Notes under the pieces: model-generated
Told to the model about the DNA's origin: nothing
Databases searched by the model: none
Seen by the model: only the letters and a program-made list of their open reading frames with translations
In this document: positions 17,379 through 25,762 of the stretch, piece by piece
Layout of the letters: every line of letters starts with the position of its first letter
Numbering within the stretch: the first letter of the stretch is position 1
Origin: Pseudomonas sp. NKUCC02_KPG
GTDB taxonomy: Bacteria > Pseudomonadota > Gammaproteobacteria > Pseudomonadales > Pseudomonadaceae
Length of the DNA: 64,000 nt
NCBI RefSeq assembly: GCF_019345465.1
Contig: NZ_JAHKRC010000003.1
Coordinates: 186,001 to 250,000 of the forward strand
Direction of reading: 5' to 3'
Program-made: the position numbers and the translations under genes

Positions 17379-17498
17379 ATGAAACTGACCAACCATTCAC
17401 GCAACCCCTTTGTGATCATCAAAACCCAGCCCAATGAGCAGGAAGTCCTGCTGGGCCGCAATGAAACCGTCACCCTGTCCGAGGTATTCAATGGCTGA
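17379..17498 (+). CDS. Small phage protein after the capsid gene
   Basis: 39 residues (MKLTNHSRNPFVIIKTQPNE...), preceded by GAGGAG. I do not recognise a family. It resembles short phage proteins located after capsid genes, but here it directly precedes the baseplate J gene and overlaps it by eight bases. Since the whole tail module is missing, its 3' end may have been created at a deletion junction. Confidence 0.5.
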   Translation: MKLTNHSRNPFVIIKTQPNEQEVLLGRNETVTLSEVFNG

Positions 17499-18723
17499 CT
17501 ACGGCGTGACCCCCGATGGCCTTAAAATCAAGCGTCTGGCCGATGTGCTGGCCGACGCCAGTGCGGCGCTGGCGCTGATCCAGGACCCGGTGACGGGGGA
17601 ACGTCTGCAACCGGACTTTTCCGCCGCCGACCCGGCCATGCAGGTGGTCAAGATCCCGTTGGAGGCGGTGGGTGATCTGTGGGCGTTGCTGCACAACGTG
17701 TTCAGCCAGTTCGATCCGGACGCGGCAACGGGTGCGGCTTTGTCCGGTCTGGTACGCCTGAATGGCATTGAGCGGGCTGAGGGCAAACCCTCGACCGTAC
17801 AACTGCAACTCACAGGTGTGGCCGGTACGGTCATCCGCAAGGGACAGCGGGTCAGTGATGCGCAGCGTCAGATCGTGTGGATTACCCAGGCTGATGTGAC
17901 ACTGGATCATGAAGGGCAGGGCAGTGTGACCGCCCTCACCGAAGACAAGGGCGCCTACACGGCGATGCCGGGCCAGCTCAGCGTGATCCTGACCCCGGTG
18001 GTGGGTTGGAACGCTGTCAGCAACGCGGCGTCAGCGGTGCCGGGCGCCATCGAAGAGCGCGACCCGCTCTTACGCCAACGCCGCGATCAATCGACCATGG
18101 CCCCGGCCAGCTCGCCCGTCGAAGCCATTTACGCCAACCTGCGCAATGTGCCGGGTGTCGACTTTGTGCGGGTGCTGATCAACAACACCCTGGTAACGGA
18201 CAGTCGCGGCATACCACCCAAGGCCATTGCCGCCGTGGTGGTCGGCGGCGAGGACAAGGACGTGGCCCGAGTGCTGCTGGAACGCTCCCCGGCGTTGAAC
18301 GAGTGGTACGGCAACGCGCTGTTTGTGGTCACCGACAATCTGGGCGATACCTATCCGGTGCAGTGGGTGCGGCCCACTGAAGTGCCAATATTTGTCGAGA
18401 TCGATATCCAGTCATTGGGCGACGGAGAACTGACAGATGACTATGGTGCGCGGATCGCCGACGCCATCGTCATCTACTCACGCTTTGGCGCGCCGGGACT
18501 CGGCATTCCGGTGACGGCTGGTTACGATCAAGACGGCATTGTCCCGGGCGAAAGCGTAGTTGCGCCACGCCTATACACACCGATCAACAGCGTCCCGGGG
18601 CATGCGTTGCGGGTGATTCGCATCGGTACCGAGTCAGGCGTTTTGTCTGCTGACGATATTCCTATCAGTTGGAATGCCTGGGCCTCGTTTGACCCGGCGC
18701 GGATCAAGGTCAACTTGCTATGA
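17491..18723 (+). CDS. Baseplate J/gp47-family protein
   Basis: The ATG at 17491 gives 410 residues starting MADYGVTPDGLKIKRL. The middle carries the baseplate J pattern: ATGAALSGLVRLNGIERAEG, VIRKGQRVSDA, then AVPGAIEERDPLLRQRRD and FVRVLINNTLV, ending in a beta-rich C-terminus. It forms part of the baseplate wedge of contractile tails, so the parent phage was a myophage or contractile tailocin. Normally it follows sheath, tube, tape-measure and spike genes, all of which are missing here. Confidence 0.88.
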   Translation: MADYGVTPDGLKIKRLADVLADASAALALIQDPVTGERLQPDFSAADPAMQVVKIPLEAVGDLWALLHNVFSQFDPDAATGAALSGLVRLNGIERAEGKPSTVQLQLTGVAGTVIRKGQRVSDAQRQIVWITQADVTLDHEGQGSVTALTEDKGAYTAMPGQLSVILTPVVGWNAVSNAASAVPGAIEERDPLLRQRRDQSTMAPASSPVEAIYANLRNVPGVDFVRVLINNTLVTDSRGIPPKAIAAVVVGGEDKDVARVLLERSPALNEWYGNALFVVTDNLGDTYPVQWVRPTEVPIFVEIDIQSLGDGELTDDYGARIADAIVIYSRFGAPGLGIPVTAGYDQDGIVPGESVVAPRLYTPINSVPGHALRVIRIGTESGVLSADDIPISWNAWASFDPARIKVNLL

Positions 18724-19433
18724 GTCGGGCTGACTATCAGAGCGAGTTTGGCCGCGACCTGAGTGCACAAGCTTGTGATCGACAGCTCTACAGCCTAAAA
18801 CGCTCCACGGTGCGTGCCGGAGTATTACAGGCGCAGATTGATCAGGCCCAGGTGCTGTACGACACCCTGCTCGATACGCTGATCGGCCGGGATCTGCGTT
18901 GGGCGCAGGGCAAGCAACTGGACGTGCTGGGTCGGATCGTTGGCCAGAGCCGCGAAGTGGTCAGCCGTAGCGAGGATCAATGGCTGCGTGCCGATGATGT
19001 ACCGGGTTCGCCGGACAACGCGCCGGTGTGGCTGGCAGGCGTGCCGTCGTACGGTCAACGACTGGCCGACGACGATGAATTCCGCCTGCGCATTTACGGC
19101 AAGATCGCCAAAAACCATACCCGGCATGGCTCGCTGCCGGAGATTCTGTGGTTTGTGCGTCAGGCGTTTGGTATCGACTGTGGTCTGCAACGCATCGGCC
19201 CGCTGGAAGGCGTGTTGCTGGTGCGCGACAACATTCCCCGTTATCTGCTGCAGGAATTGACCAGCGTGTTCAGCAACACCCGTGCTGATCATCAGTATTT
19301 GCTGCCGTTGCCTGCAGGGGCGCGGGTGGTGGGGATCATCCTGCGACCCGGGAACGGGTTTGGGCCGGATATGGGGAGTGGGGCGGTGGATAGCGGGGCT
19401 GTCACTGTGGTGATTCGGTTTGTTTCAGGGTAA
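18720..19433 (+). CDS. DUF2612-like phage baseplate/tail protein
   Basis: 237 residues, coupled to baseplate J by an ATGA overlap. The pattern DLRWAQGKQLDVLGRIVGQS followed by DDEFRLRIYGKIAKNH and, after that, DIxWFVRQAFG-like residues is the DUF2612 signature, proteins placed between baseplate J and tail fibre in myophage genomes. The C-terminus is glycine-rich. It probably joins the fibre to the baseplate. Confidence 0.78.
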   Translation: MSRADYQSEFGRDLSAQACDRQLYSLKRSTVRAGVLQAQIDQAQVLYDTLLDTLIGRDLRWAQGKQLDVLGRIVGQSREVVSRSEDQWLRADDVPGSPDNAPVWLAGVPSYGQRLADDDEFRLRIYGKIAKNHTRHGSLPEILWFVRQAFGIDCGLQRIGPLEGVLLVRDNIPRYLLQELTSVFSNTRADHQYLLPLPAGARVVGIILRPGNGFGPDMGSGAVDSGAVTVVIRFVSG

Positions 19434-19518
19434 ATGGGCCACGTGCATTTCGTCCAGACGGGGCGACACTCAATGATTACAGGGGTAAAGTGGCAGTCAT
19501 CAACACAGGAGAGCCCTG

Positions 19519-19713
19519 ATGAGCCTCAAAATATCCCCCATCGTGTCCGAGTTCGAGACCGAAGAGCAGGCCGCTCAGTACGATCAATGGTTTCGGAAAA
19601 AAGTGCAGGCCAGCCTGGACAGTCCTGGACCGGGCGTAGCGCATGATGAGGTGATGGCGCGAGTGGATGCTGTGATCCGGGAGGCTGAACGCAAAGCGCA
19701 AGAAAAATCCTGA
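19519..19713 (+). CDS. Type II antitoxin of a ParE-family pair
   Basis: 64 residues, mostly helical and charged (EFETEEQAAQYDQWFRKKV; MARVDAVIREAERKAQEKS), with a GGAGAGC sequence before the ATG. The stop overlaps the toxin start (TGATG). Size, order and coupling are those of RelB/ParD-like antitoxins. It neutralises the following toxin and, in known systems, represses its own promoter. The pair lies between baseplate and fibre genes, an unusual but known slot for passenger genes. Confidence 0.8.
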   Translation: MSLKISPIVSEFETEEQAAQYDQWFRKKVQASLDSPGPGVAHDEVMARVDAVIREAERKAQEKS

Positions 19714-19988
19714 TGCGCTCCGTGGTTTGGCTGGACGATGCAATATCAGATTTGCTTGAAATCATGGCCTACATCTCTGCTGAAAATCCTGGCGCTGCTC
19801 GCCGATTGAAAGCTCGCTTCGATTCCACGTTACTCCCGGTGAAAGCCCATCCCTATTTGTATCCGCTTGGTCGAATAGCTGGAACACGGGAAATAGTTGC
19901 TCACCCCAATTACGTCATTGTGTACCGAGCTACGCCCGATCGAATAGAAGTGGTCAGTGTGCTCCATGCGCGGCAGTCATACCCCTGA
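19713..19988 (+). CDS. ParE/RelE-family toxin
   Basis: 91 residues with the ParE/RelE fold pattern: VVWLDDAISDLLEIMAYISA, then AARRLKARFD, then PYLYPLGRIAGTREIVAHPN followed by YVIVYRATPDRIEVVSVLHARQ. The ending and the GTREIVAHPNY segment favour the ParE side (DNA gyrase poisons) over RelE ribonucleases. Expression is coupled to the upstream antitoxin. Confidence 0.85.
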   Translation: MRSVVWLDDAISDLLEIMAYISAENPGAARRLKARFDSTLLPVKAHPYLYPLGRIAGTREIVAHPNYVIVYRATPDRIEVVSVLHARQSYP

Positions 19989-20057
19989 AACTGCGGGCTA
20001 ACTCAGGCTCAAGGCTGTGGTAGAACCACAGGCAGCATGTAAGAGAGTCCATGTAGC

Positions 20058-20597
20058 GTGACAAAACGAATCTACATAAGTGGTGCATCGGGCTCAGGGG
20101 TAAGCACACTGGGTGCGGCCCTGGCTGCAAAGCTTCAGGTCCCTCACGTTGATGTCGACGATTATTACTGGTTCCCGACCGACCCTCCCTTTGTACATTC
20201 ACGACCTCCTGCAGAGCGTGTCAACTTGCTGAGCAACAGGCTTGCTGAAGGTCCGTGGATTGTTTCCAGCGCAATGGATGGCTGGGGGGACGAAATTATT
20301 CAGCGTGCAGAGCTGGTCGTTTTTATCGAGACGCCAACCGCCGTCAGGATTGAGCGTCTGAAGGCCCGTGAATTGCGCAGCTATGGTGATCGTGTGCTAC
20401 CGGGTGGGGATATGCATGCCAATCACCAGGCATTTGTCGCCTGGGCGCAGAGCTATGAAGCGGGCACCGAGGGAGGCCGCAGCCGACCCCGGCATGAACG
20501 ATGGCTCAGTCAGTTGGATGTGCCTTGCATTCGAGTGAATGGGGAACTGCCAACAGCTGATTTGCTCAAGCAGGTGCTCGTCGAGATGAAAGACTGA
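20058..20597 (+). CDS. P-loop kinase-like ATPase, adenylate-kinase type
   Basis: 179 residues from a GTG start. Residues about 8-16 (GASGSGVST) form a Walker A motif with valine in place of the usual lysine-preceding residue order (GSGVST rather than GSGKST), so nucleotide binding may be altered. VDVDDYYWFPTDPPF is typical of (d)NMP/shikimate-type kinase relatives. Such genes often occur as isolated cargo. Its role in this prophage is unknown. A terminator follows at 20630. Confidence 0.65.
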   Translation: MTKRIYISGASGSGVSTLGAALAAKLQVPHVDVDDYYWFPTDPPFVHSRPPAERVNLLSNRLAEGPWIVSSAMDGWGDEIIQRAELVVFIETPTAVRIERLKARELRSYGDRVLPGGDMHANHQAFVAWAQSYEAGTEGGRSRPRHERWLSQLDVPCIRVNGELPTADLLKQVLVEMKD

Positions 20598-20629
20598 TTG
20601 CCCCAACAGGACTTCAATGTTCATCAGAA

Positions 20630-20653
20630 GCCGCCATAAAAGGCGGTTTTTTT
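20630..20653 (+). terminator. Terminator before the tail fibre gene
   Basis: GCCGCC (20630-20635), six-base loop ATAAAA, GGCGGT (20642-20647) and a run of Ts to 20653. It separates the passenger genes from the fibre gene. Confidence 0.75.
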
Positions 20654-20671
20654 ACGTCCGGAGAAATCTAC

Positions 20672-21781
20672 ATGGCCAACACTGATCGCCCGTTATCGCC
20701 TGGCATCTTTGCCGAGGATGCGCAAACCAATATCCCGGCCAATCCGGTGCCGGGGGTTTCCTACCGTGATCCTGTGAACGGGCTGACCACCATCGGCTTG
20801 GGTTGGCCCTTTCAGCGACTGGTGAACTCGGCTGAATTCAATGAGGTGATGTTCCGGATTACTTCACTACTGGAGGTAGTAAACAAAACTGCTGGTCTGG
20901 CATGGTCAGACCAAATCGACTATCACGGCCCAGGTGCGGCACAAGCACCTTCGTTTGTGGCCTCGACTGACGGCCATCTGTATGTCGCTCTGCAGCCAAG
21001 CGGCCCCAACAATGGTGGCGCGCGCGATCCGGCATCAGGAAACAGCGCCTATTGGAGCCAGTTCTCAGGCCTGGCGGCTGGCGCAGATGTAGGGGACGTT
21101 AAAACTGTAGCCACTGATGAGCCGCCATTGGGTTGGCTTAAGTGCAACGGTGCCGTGGTTTCGCGCACGCAATATGCTGCGCTGTTTGATGTGATCGGTA
21201 CGCGGTTTGGCGCTGGCAATGGCAGCACCACCTTCGGGCTGCCGGACCTGCGGGGGGAGTTTGTTCGGGGCTGGGATGACGAGCGTGGTGTTGATCCGGG
21301 CCGGGAGCTGGGGAGTGCGCAGGAGGGGCAAAATGCTTTGCACAGTCACGAAGCCTCGACCGCAGCAGCAGGTGGGCACCAGCATGAGGCGAGTGCTGCA
21401 GAAGCAGGCGGGCACGGGCATCAGGCAACAGTGGGCGTAGCGGGCGGTCACTCTCATAGTGGTGGGACCACCGTTGATGGCGATCACCGGCACGGCCTTA
21501 CGATGGGTTTGACTAACCTGGATAGTGGTTACTTTGGGGGTGGTGCTTCGGTATATGGAACCCAGTACACCAACGTTGCAGGAGCGCACAGTCATTCGAT
21601 CACCACCGATGCGGCTCCGGATCACACTCATACGGTGAGCATAGCTTTGGCTCCTGACCATACTCATGCAGTCACCGTTAATAGCGTGCCGGACCACTCT
21701 CATGCTGTGACTGTTTCTTCGTCGGGTGGTCATGAGAGTCGCCCCAGGAGCGTGGCATTGCTCTATGTGATCAAGTACTGA
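20672..21781 (+). CDS. Phage tail fibre with collar domain and His-rich tip
   Basis: 369 residues. Residues about 150-210 are a phage tail collar domain (DEPPLGWLKCNGAVVSRTQY, then LPDLRGEFVRGWD). The C-terminal third has about ten HxH-type repeats (GGHQHEAS, GGHSHSGG, DHTHTVSI, DHSHAVTV), a pattern used by short tail fibres to bind metal in a trimeric needle, and ends RPRSVALLYVIKY. The tip probably determines receptor choice. A second, broken copy of the same 3' end lies beyond the acetyltransferase gene at 23845-24135. Confidence 0.88.
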   Translation: MANTDRPLSPGIFAEDAQTNIPANPVPGVSYRDPVNGLTTIGLGWPFQRLVNSAEFNEVMFRITSLLEVVNKTAGLAWSDQIDYHGPGAAQAPSFVASTDGHLYVALQPSGPNNGGARDPASGNSAYWSQFSGLAAGADVGDVKTVATDEPPLGWLKCNGAVVSRTQYAALFDVIGTRFGAGNGSTTFGLPDLRGEFVRGWDDERGVDPGRELGSAQEGQNALHSHEASTAAAGGHQHEASAAEAGGHGHQATVGVAGGHSHSGGTTVDGDHRHGLTMGLTNLDSGYFGGGASVYGTQYTNVAGAHSHSITTDAAPDHTHTVSIALAPDHTHAVTVNSVPDHSHAVTVSSSGGHESRPRSVALLYVIKY

Positions 21782-21795
21782 CGCAGCGAGTGGCA

Positions 21796-23703
21796 TCAAC
21801 CCTTTGTCAGCACATTGGCGAACAAGCCTATAAGCTGGGCGTTGCCGAAATCGATCAGATGGTTGTCATCGTAATACAGCGGCTGGCCATTTTTTGAACC
21901 CATGCATTGTCCCCGCGGGCACAGGTAAGGCGTAGGGTCCAGTACCTTGACAGGGCATTGCCGCGCAGCTCGATCGATGGCCTTATTGGCGATACGGTTG
22001 CGTTGCTGATAATCCGAAACCGGGATGGAGATATCGCTTTTTTGCGCGAAGATTCGCTGGTTGAGGTTCAGCCCCTTGTACACGTTGAAAGGCATTTCGG
22101 GGATAGGTCTGACGATGTAAACCGGGTGATTGTGAGCAATGGAACATACCGTATTCGCGTACTCGGCAGAGAAAGTTTCAGCAAATGATTGTTCGGCAGT
22201 TTGCTGTTTTTTATTGAAGTAAACGCTGTAACCATTGGTTCTGGATTGGGTCGAGTAAAGCCCTGCGCGGCTGAACAGGATGACCGGTACACCCGCATAT
22301 GAGTTCTTTAACGCCTCAACCTTGTCAGCATTGAAGGCACGGCAAGCACTCTGCAGTTCCTTATCGTTCATTTCAAAATTCAATAATGTCGGGCACCCCC
22401 CTCGTGCCCAGAGTAATGCGGCGCCTGAGTTTTCTGGTTGGAAGGCTGCAGCGGTTGATTCCGCGTGGCTATCGCCAAACAAAATGGCAGATACCTCACC
22501 TTTGCCAAGCATGCAGTCTGCCGCGCCATATGGGTTTGAGTAGCACTCACGGGAGTACATTTTGCTGGTGTATTCAGGTTGACCAAGATCCACATAAGCA
22601 AACCGGGAGCTTGGGTAGTCCTTGGCGATCGAGGCGGTAATAGCCGATACGCCGACCGTTGCGAGGGTGACAGACGAGTATTTAAGAATCGTCGTGAAGT
22701 TAAAGTCAGATTTCTTAGCCTTTGACTCGACCAAGTAAAACGAGAGGGTACCTAGGACAAATGTAAGAGCTATTGCAGCCAACACATAAAGTCCGTTATT
22801 CAGCAGCCCACACTGGTATAGGAACACCACGAACGGCCAGTGCCACAGATAGACAGAGTAAGAAATGGTGCCGATAAACTGCACGGGTTTGAACCCGCTG
22901 AGTAGTCTGTGCTTATTGGCGGTAAGAATTAATGCGGTACCCGACACCGGCAGCAAAGCCAAATAACCAGGCCACGCATTCTGCTCCGACAGGATGAAAA
23001 TGCTGAGCAGAATTAACGCAATTCCAACCCCAGCGAGCCAACTGCCGGTCTTGCTGTTGAGACGTATGGGGTACAGAAAAACCAGCCCGCCAATGATCAA
23101 CTCCCACGCTCGGGTGGGCAGCATGTAAAACGCAAAGGATGGGTTCGATCGGCTCAAAAAGACCGATGCGAACAGGGAAATCAGACCGACAATAACCAGC
23201 GCGTGCTTTGTGTTCTGCTCTTCCTGGTGTTTGCGGCAAACCATGAGAAAGATCGGGTAGATCATATAAAACTGCCACTCCACCGACAGAGACCAGGTGT
23301 GGAGTAGCCAGTTGGCTTGTTGCGGAGCGTCGAAATAATCGCCCTTGGCCATAAATGAAAAATTGGACGCAAATAACAGACTGCTTTTTATGGCTTTGAT
23401 GGCACCTCGAAAATCATCGAGCGGTAGATAGATAAAACCGAAGGCTAAAACCGCCAAACAAAGACCGATCAAGGCAGGGACAATGCGCCTGAGTCGCGAT
23501 GCATAGAACCCTGCGAGCGAAAACTGATTCTGCGCCAAGCCGCCGCAGATGATCTGCGTCATCAGAAAACCAGAGACAACGAAAAATACATCGACCCCTA
23601 CAAATCCCCCGTCAAAGCCTGCAATTTTGAAGTGGAATAAAACGACCGCCACAACGGCTAACGCACGCAGCGCGTTGATATCGGTTCTGAAATTACTGTT
23701 CAT
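21796..23703 (-). CDS. O-acyltransferase, AT3 plus SGNH domains (OafA-like)
   Basis: 635 residues. The first 350 form an acyltransferase-3 membrane domain of about ten helices, starting MNSNFRTDINALRALAVVAV and carrying the R/H motif (RALAV...FHF). The C-terminal 250 residues are a periplasmic SGNH domain with the GDSH motif (AILFGDSHAES) and the terminal D-x-x-H (YYDDNHL). Such fusions acetylate surface polysaccharides such as O-antigen. In a prophage this is a classical lysogenic-conversion gene that would change the receptor and exclude related phages. It lies antisense between the intact fibre gene and a broken fibre 3' end. Confidence 0.92.
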   Translation of the reverse strand: MNSNFRTDINALRALAVVAVVLFHFKIAGFDGGFVGVDVFFVVSGFLMTQIICGGLAQNQFSLAGFYASRLRRIVPALIGLCLAVLAFGFIYLPLDDFRGAIKAIKSSLLFASNFSFMAKGDYFDAPQQANWLLHTWSLSVEWQFYMIYPIFLMVCRKHQEEQNTKHALVIVGLISLFASVFLSRSNPSFAFYMLPTRAWELIIGGLVFLYPIRLNSKTGSWLAGVGIALILLSIFILSEQNAWPGYLALLPVSGTALILTANKHRLLSGFKPVQFIGTISYSVYLWHWPFVVFLYQCGLLNNGLYVLAAIALTFVLGTLSFYLVESKAKKSDFNFTTILKYSSVTLATVGVSAITASIAKDYPSSRFAYVDLGQPEYTSKMYSRECYSNPYGAADCMLGKGEVSAILFGDSHAESTAAAFQPENSGAALLWARGGCPTLLNFEMNDKELQSACRAFNADKVEALKNSYAGVPVILFSRAGLYSTQSRTNGYSVYFNKKQQTAEQSFAETFSAEYANTVCSIAHNHPVYIVRPIPEMPFNVYKGLNLNQRIFAQKSDISIPVSDYQQRNRIANKAIDRAARQCPVKVLDPTPYLCPRGQCMGSKNGQPLYYDDNHLIDFGNAQLIGLFANVLTKG

Positions 23704-23844
23704 GGATAAGCACTATTGCAAGGGGAAGGGCAGCGCTTGGTCTGCTTTTTGATACCCGAGGATTTAGCTTTCTGCCATGGATGCTGGCGCTGGAAGGGAA
23801 AGTTAAGAAATGTGGGTCAACTGAGCAATTCAGACAGCTCCTGA

Positions 23845-24135
23845 TTGGGCGTAGGAAATCTCAAAACTCAAAATTCGGATGGTGCAGGGCACTTTTCAGT
23901 AGAGAATTCTCTTTCGCAGAACTCAGGAGCGGCTGGTGCGCACACTCATTCAATTTTTACGGATGGCGCACCAGATCACACCCACTCGGTGACTATTGCG
24001 GACGCACCTGATCATACCCACGCAGTTACGGTTTCGGCTGTTGCCAACCATAGCCATGATGTAAATGTTTCGACATAGGGAGGGAATGAGTCACGCCCGA
24101 GGAGCGTGGCGCTGCTGTATGTGATCAAGTATTAA
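23845..24135 (+). pseudogene. Duplicated tail-fibre 3' end, broken by a stop
   Basis: The frame reads GAHTHSIFTDGAPDHTHSV and on through DHTHAVTVSAVANHSHDV, collinear with the end of the intact fibre, then a TAG stop at 24076-24078, then GGNESRPRSVALLYVIKY and a final stop. No intact start or collar domain precedes it, so it is a remnant. Its presence on the far side of the acetyltransferase gene suggests that fibre and acetyltransferase arrived together by recombination at the fibre 3' end. Confidence 0.8.
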
Positions 24136-24169
24136 AATTAAAAGATCAGCGCCCTCATGCAATGATCTT

Positions 24170-25039
24170 TCAATGAAAGCCTGCCGCATCTATGGCCCAT
24201 TGTTGTTTAAGTGCCAAGTTTTTTACCTGCTCAAAGGATGGTTTTGGTACCTCCTGCCATTCATTGCGTTTCCAGCAGACGAAATGAAAGTACGGAAAAG
24301 CACGGTCACCATCTCGGTCATTTGTTAAACGACCTTGGTGCCAGCGCCATTGCAACGGGAAATCCTCGCTGCCATCGTGCCATTTAATACAGCCATTGGG
24401 AGTGCTGAAAGCTTCAGCGAATTCGCTGCGACGACGTTTAGGATTGAAATTTCCCAAGAACTTGAACAAAGGATCTGGAAGATTTTTACGCCACAAAAAC
24501 ACGCGACTGAAAGCCCCTTCATCCAGCGCATAGTGCTCGTTGTCAGCAAAGCGCTCACACCAATCCTTGATGTGCTGGAACAGCCCTCTTTCCCTGGCAG
24601 TGTTACGAATCAGGCACAAGTGGCCTGCAACTCTCCGTTCATGGGTCGATAACAGGTGATATCGGGCCAGACGGGCTTCAGTGAAGTACTCACGGAGATT
24701 TCCGTAGATCAGATCAATGTCGCCGAATGCCCAAAAATCGAAACCTTCCAGCCTGTCCGCGTGGATGAAACCCAAGGCTGGCTTTAGGTCGCACAGTTTG
24801 TATGGCGAAGAAGGTGCAAAGTTAATACCGAGCCGCTGTGAAACCAATTGGCAGTATTCAACCCAGTTTGTGGGTTCGATACAAACATTGGCAGGTAGGT
24901 TATCCAGCTGGTCGCAGTCACTGAACATGAGCCACTGAATGTCAGGGTTGTGTCGGCAACTCTCGAGAAAAAGCGGCATCCAAAACGGCCAAGTTCCAAA
25001 GTATGGAATAAGAAAAAGAATACTCGGTGGACGGTGCAT
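24170..25039 (-). CDS. DUF6625-like glycosyltransferase
   Basis: 289 residues beginning MHRPPSILFLIPYFGTWPFW. A FGDIDLIYGNLREY segment (residues about 110-123) supplies a DxD-type metal site of GT-A glycosyltransferases, and LCLIRNT is followed by a late aromatic-rich region (QWRWHQGRLTNDRDG). It matches the DUF6625 family seen beside lipopolysaccharide genes. Next to the O-acetyltransferase, it suggests a two-enzyme change of surface glycan by the prophage. Acceptor unknown. Confidence 0.65.
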   Translation of the reverse strand: MHRPPSILFLIPYFGTWPFWMPLFLESCRHNPDIQWLMFSDCDQLDNLPANVCIEPTNWVEYCQLVSQRLGINFAPSSPYKLCDLKPALGFIHADRLEGFDFWAFGDIDLIYGNLREYFTEARLARYHLLSTHERRVAGHLCLIRNTARERGLFQHIKDWCERFADNEHYALDEGAFSRVFLWRKNLPDPLFKFLGNFNPKRRRSEFAEAFSTPNGCIKWHDGSEDFPLQWRWHQGRLTNDRDGDRAFPYFHFVCWKRNEWQEVPKPSFEQVKNLALKQQWAIDAAGFH

Positions 25040-25228
25040 TGGTGCTTTCCTATCAAATTTGTACCCATACAGGTGTTATGCCGACGCAAATTAAACTCGA
25101 GTCATTGCTCGTATCTATGGTTTGGCTCTTGAAGTCTTGTAGGAACTATCCGGCAAATAATTTCGCTGCCGAACGCGTTTTTATGATGATCGCGGTTGAG
25201 TTACAGGGGCTCAATGTGGAGAAGCTGT

Positions 25229-25762
25229 ATGGCCATTACTGAGAAGCAACTGCTTCAAGTACCACCAAACGCCGGCCCAGTTGCTGGCGTTTTCGTTCCT
25301 GTCCTGAATGCAGCGATGAGTCGGTACCAGATTGTTGGTACCAAACGGATAGCAGCGTTTATCGCCCAGATAGGGCATGAGTCTGTTCAGCTCCGGTACT
25401 TGAAAGAGGTATGGGGGCCGACCGCTGCTCAGGCCAGATATGAGGGACGTACCGCTCTGGGCAACACCATGCCTGGAAATGGTTTCAGGTATCGGGGGCG
25501 TGGTCTGATCCAGATCACTGGCCGCGCCAATTACGCAGCGTGCGGTGAAGCGCTGGGCCTGAACTTGCTGGCGCACCCCGAGTTGCTGGAGATGCCGCAA
25601 CACGCCTGTATGTCAGCGGCATGGTTCTGGGTGACCAAGGGACTCAATACCTTGGCCGATGCGGGCCAGTTCAACAAAATCACCCAGCACATCAACGGTG
25701 GTCAGAACGGCGTCGCCGATCAGCAGGCGCTGTACGCCCGGGCACTCAAGGTCTTGGCGTGA
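25229..25762 (+). CDS. GH19 chitinase-like endolysin
   Basis: The ATG at 25229 (MAITEKQLLQVPPNAG), preceded by GGAGAAG, gives 177 residues. The glycoside hydrolase 19 core is plain: FIAQIGHESVQLRYLKE with the catalytic Glu near residue 50, RYRGRGLIQITGRANYAACG, then ACMSAAWFWVTKGLNTLAD and HINGGQNGVADQQALYARAL. Phage GH19 enzymes cut peptidoglycan at lysis. The enzyme has no signal peptide, and no holin gene was found nearby. It overlaps the Rz start by four bases. Confidence 0.93.
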   Translation: MAITEKQLLQVPPNAGPVAGVFVPVLNAAMSRYQIVGTKRIAAFIAQIGHESVQLRYLKEVWGPTAAQARYEGRTALGNTMPGNGFRYRGRGLIQITGRANYAACGEALGLNLLAHPELLEMPQHACMSAAWFWVTKGLNTLADAGQFNKITQHINGGQNGVADQQALYARALKVLA

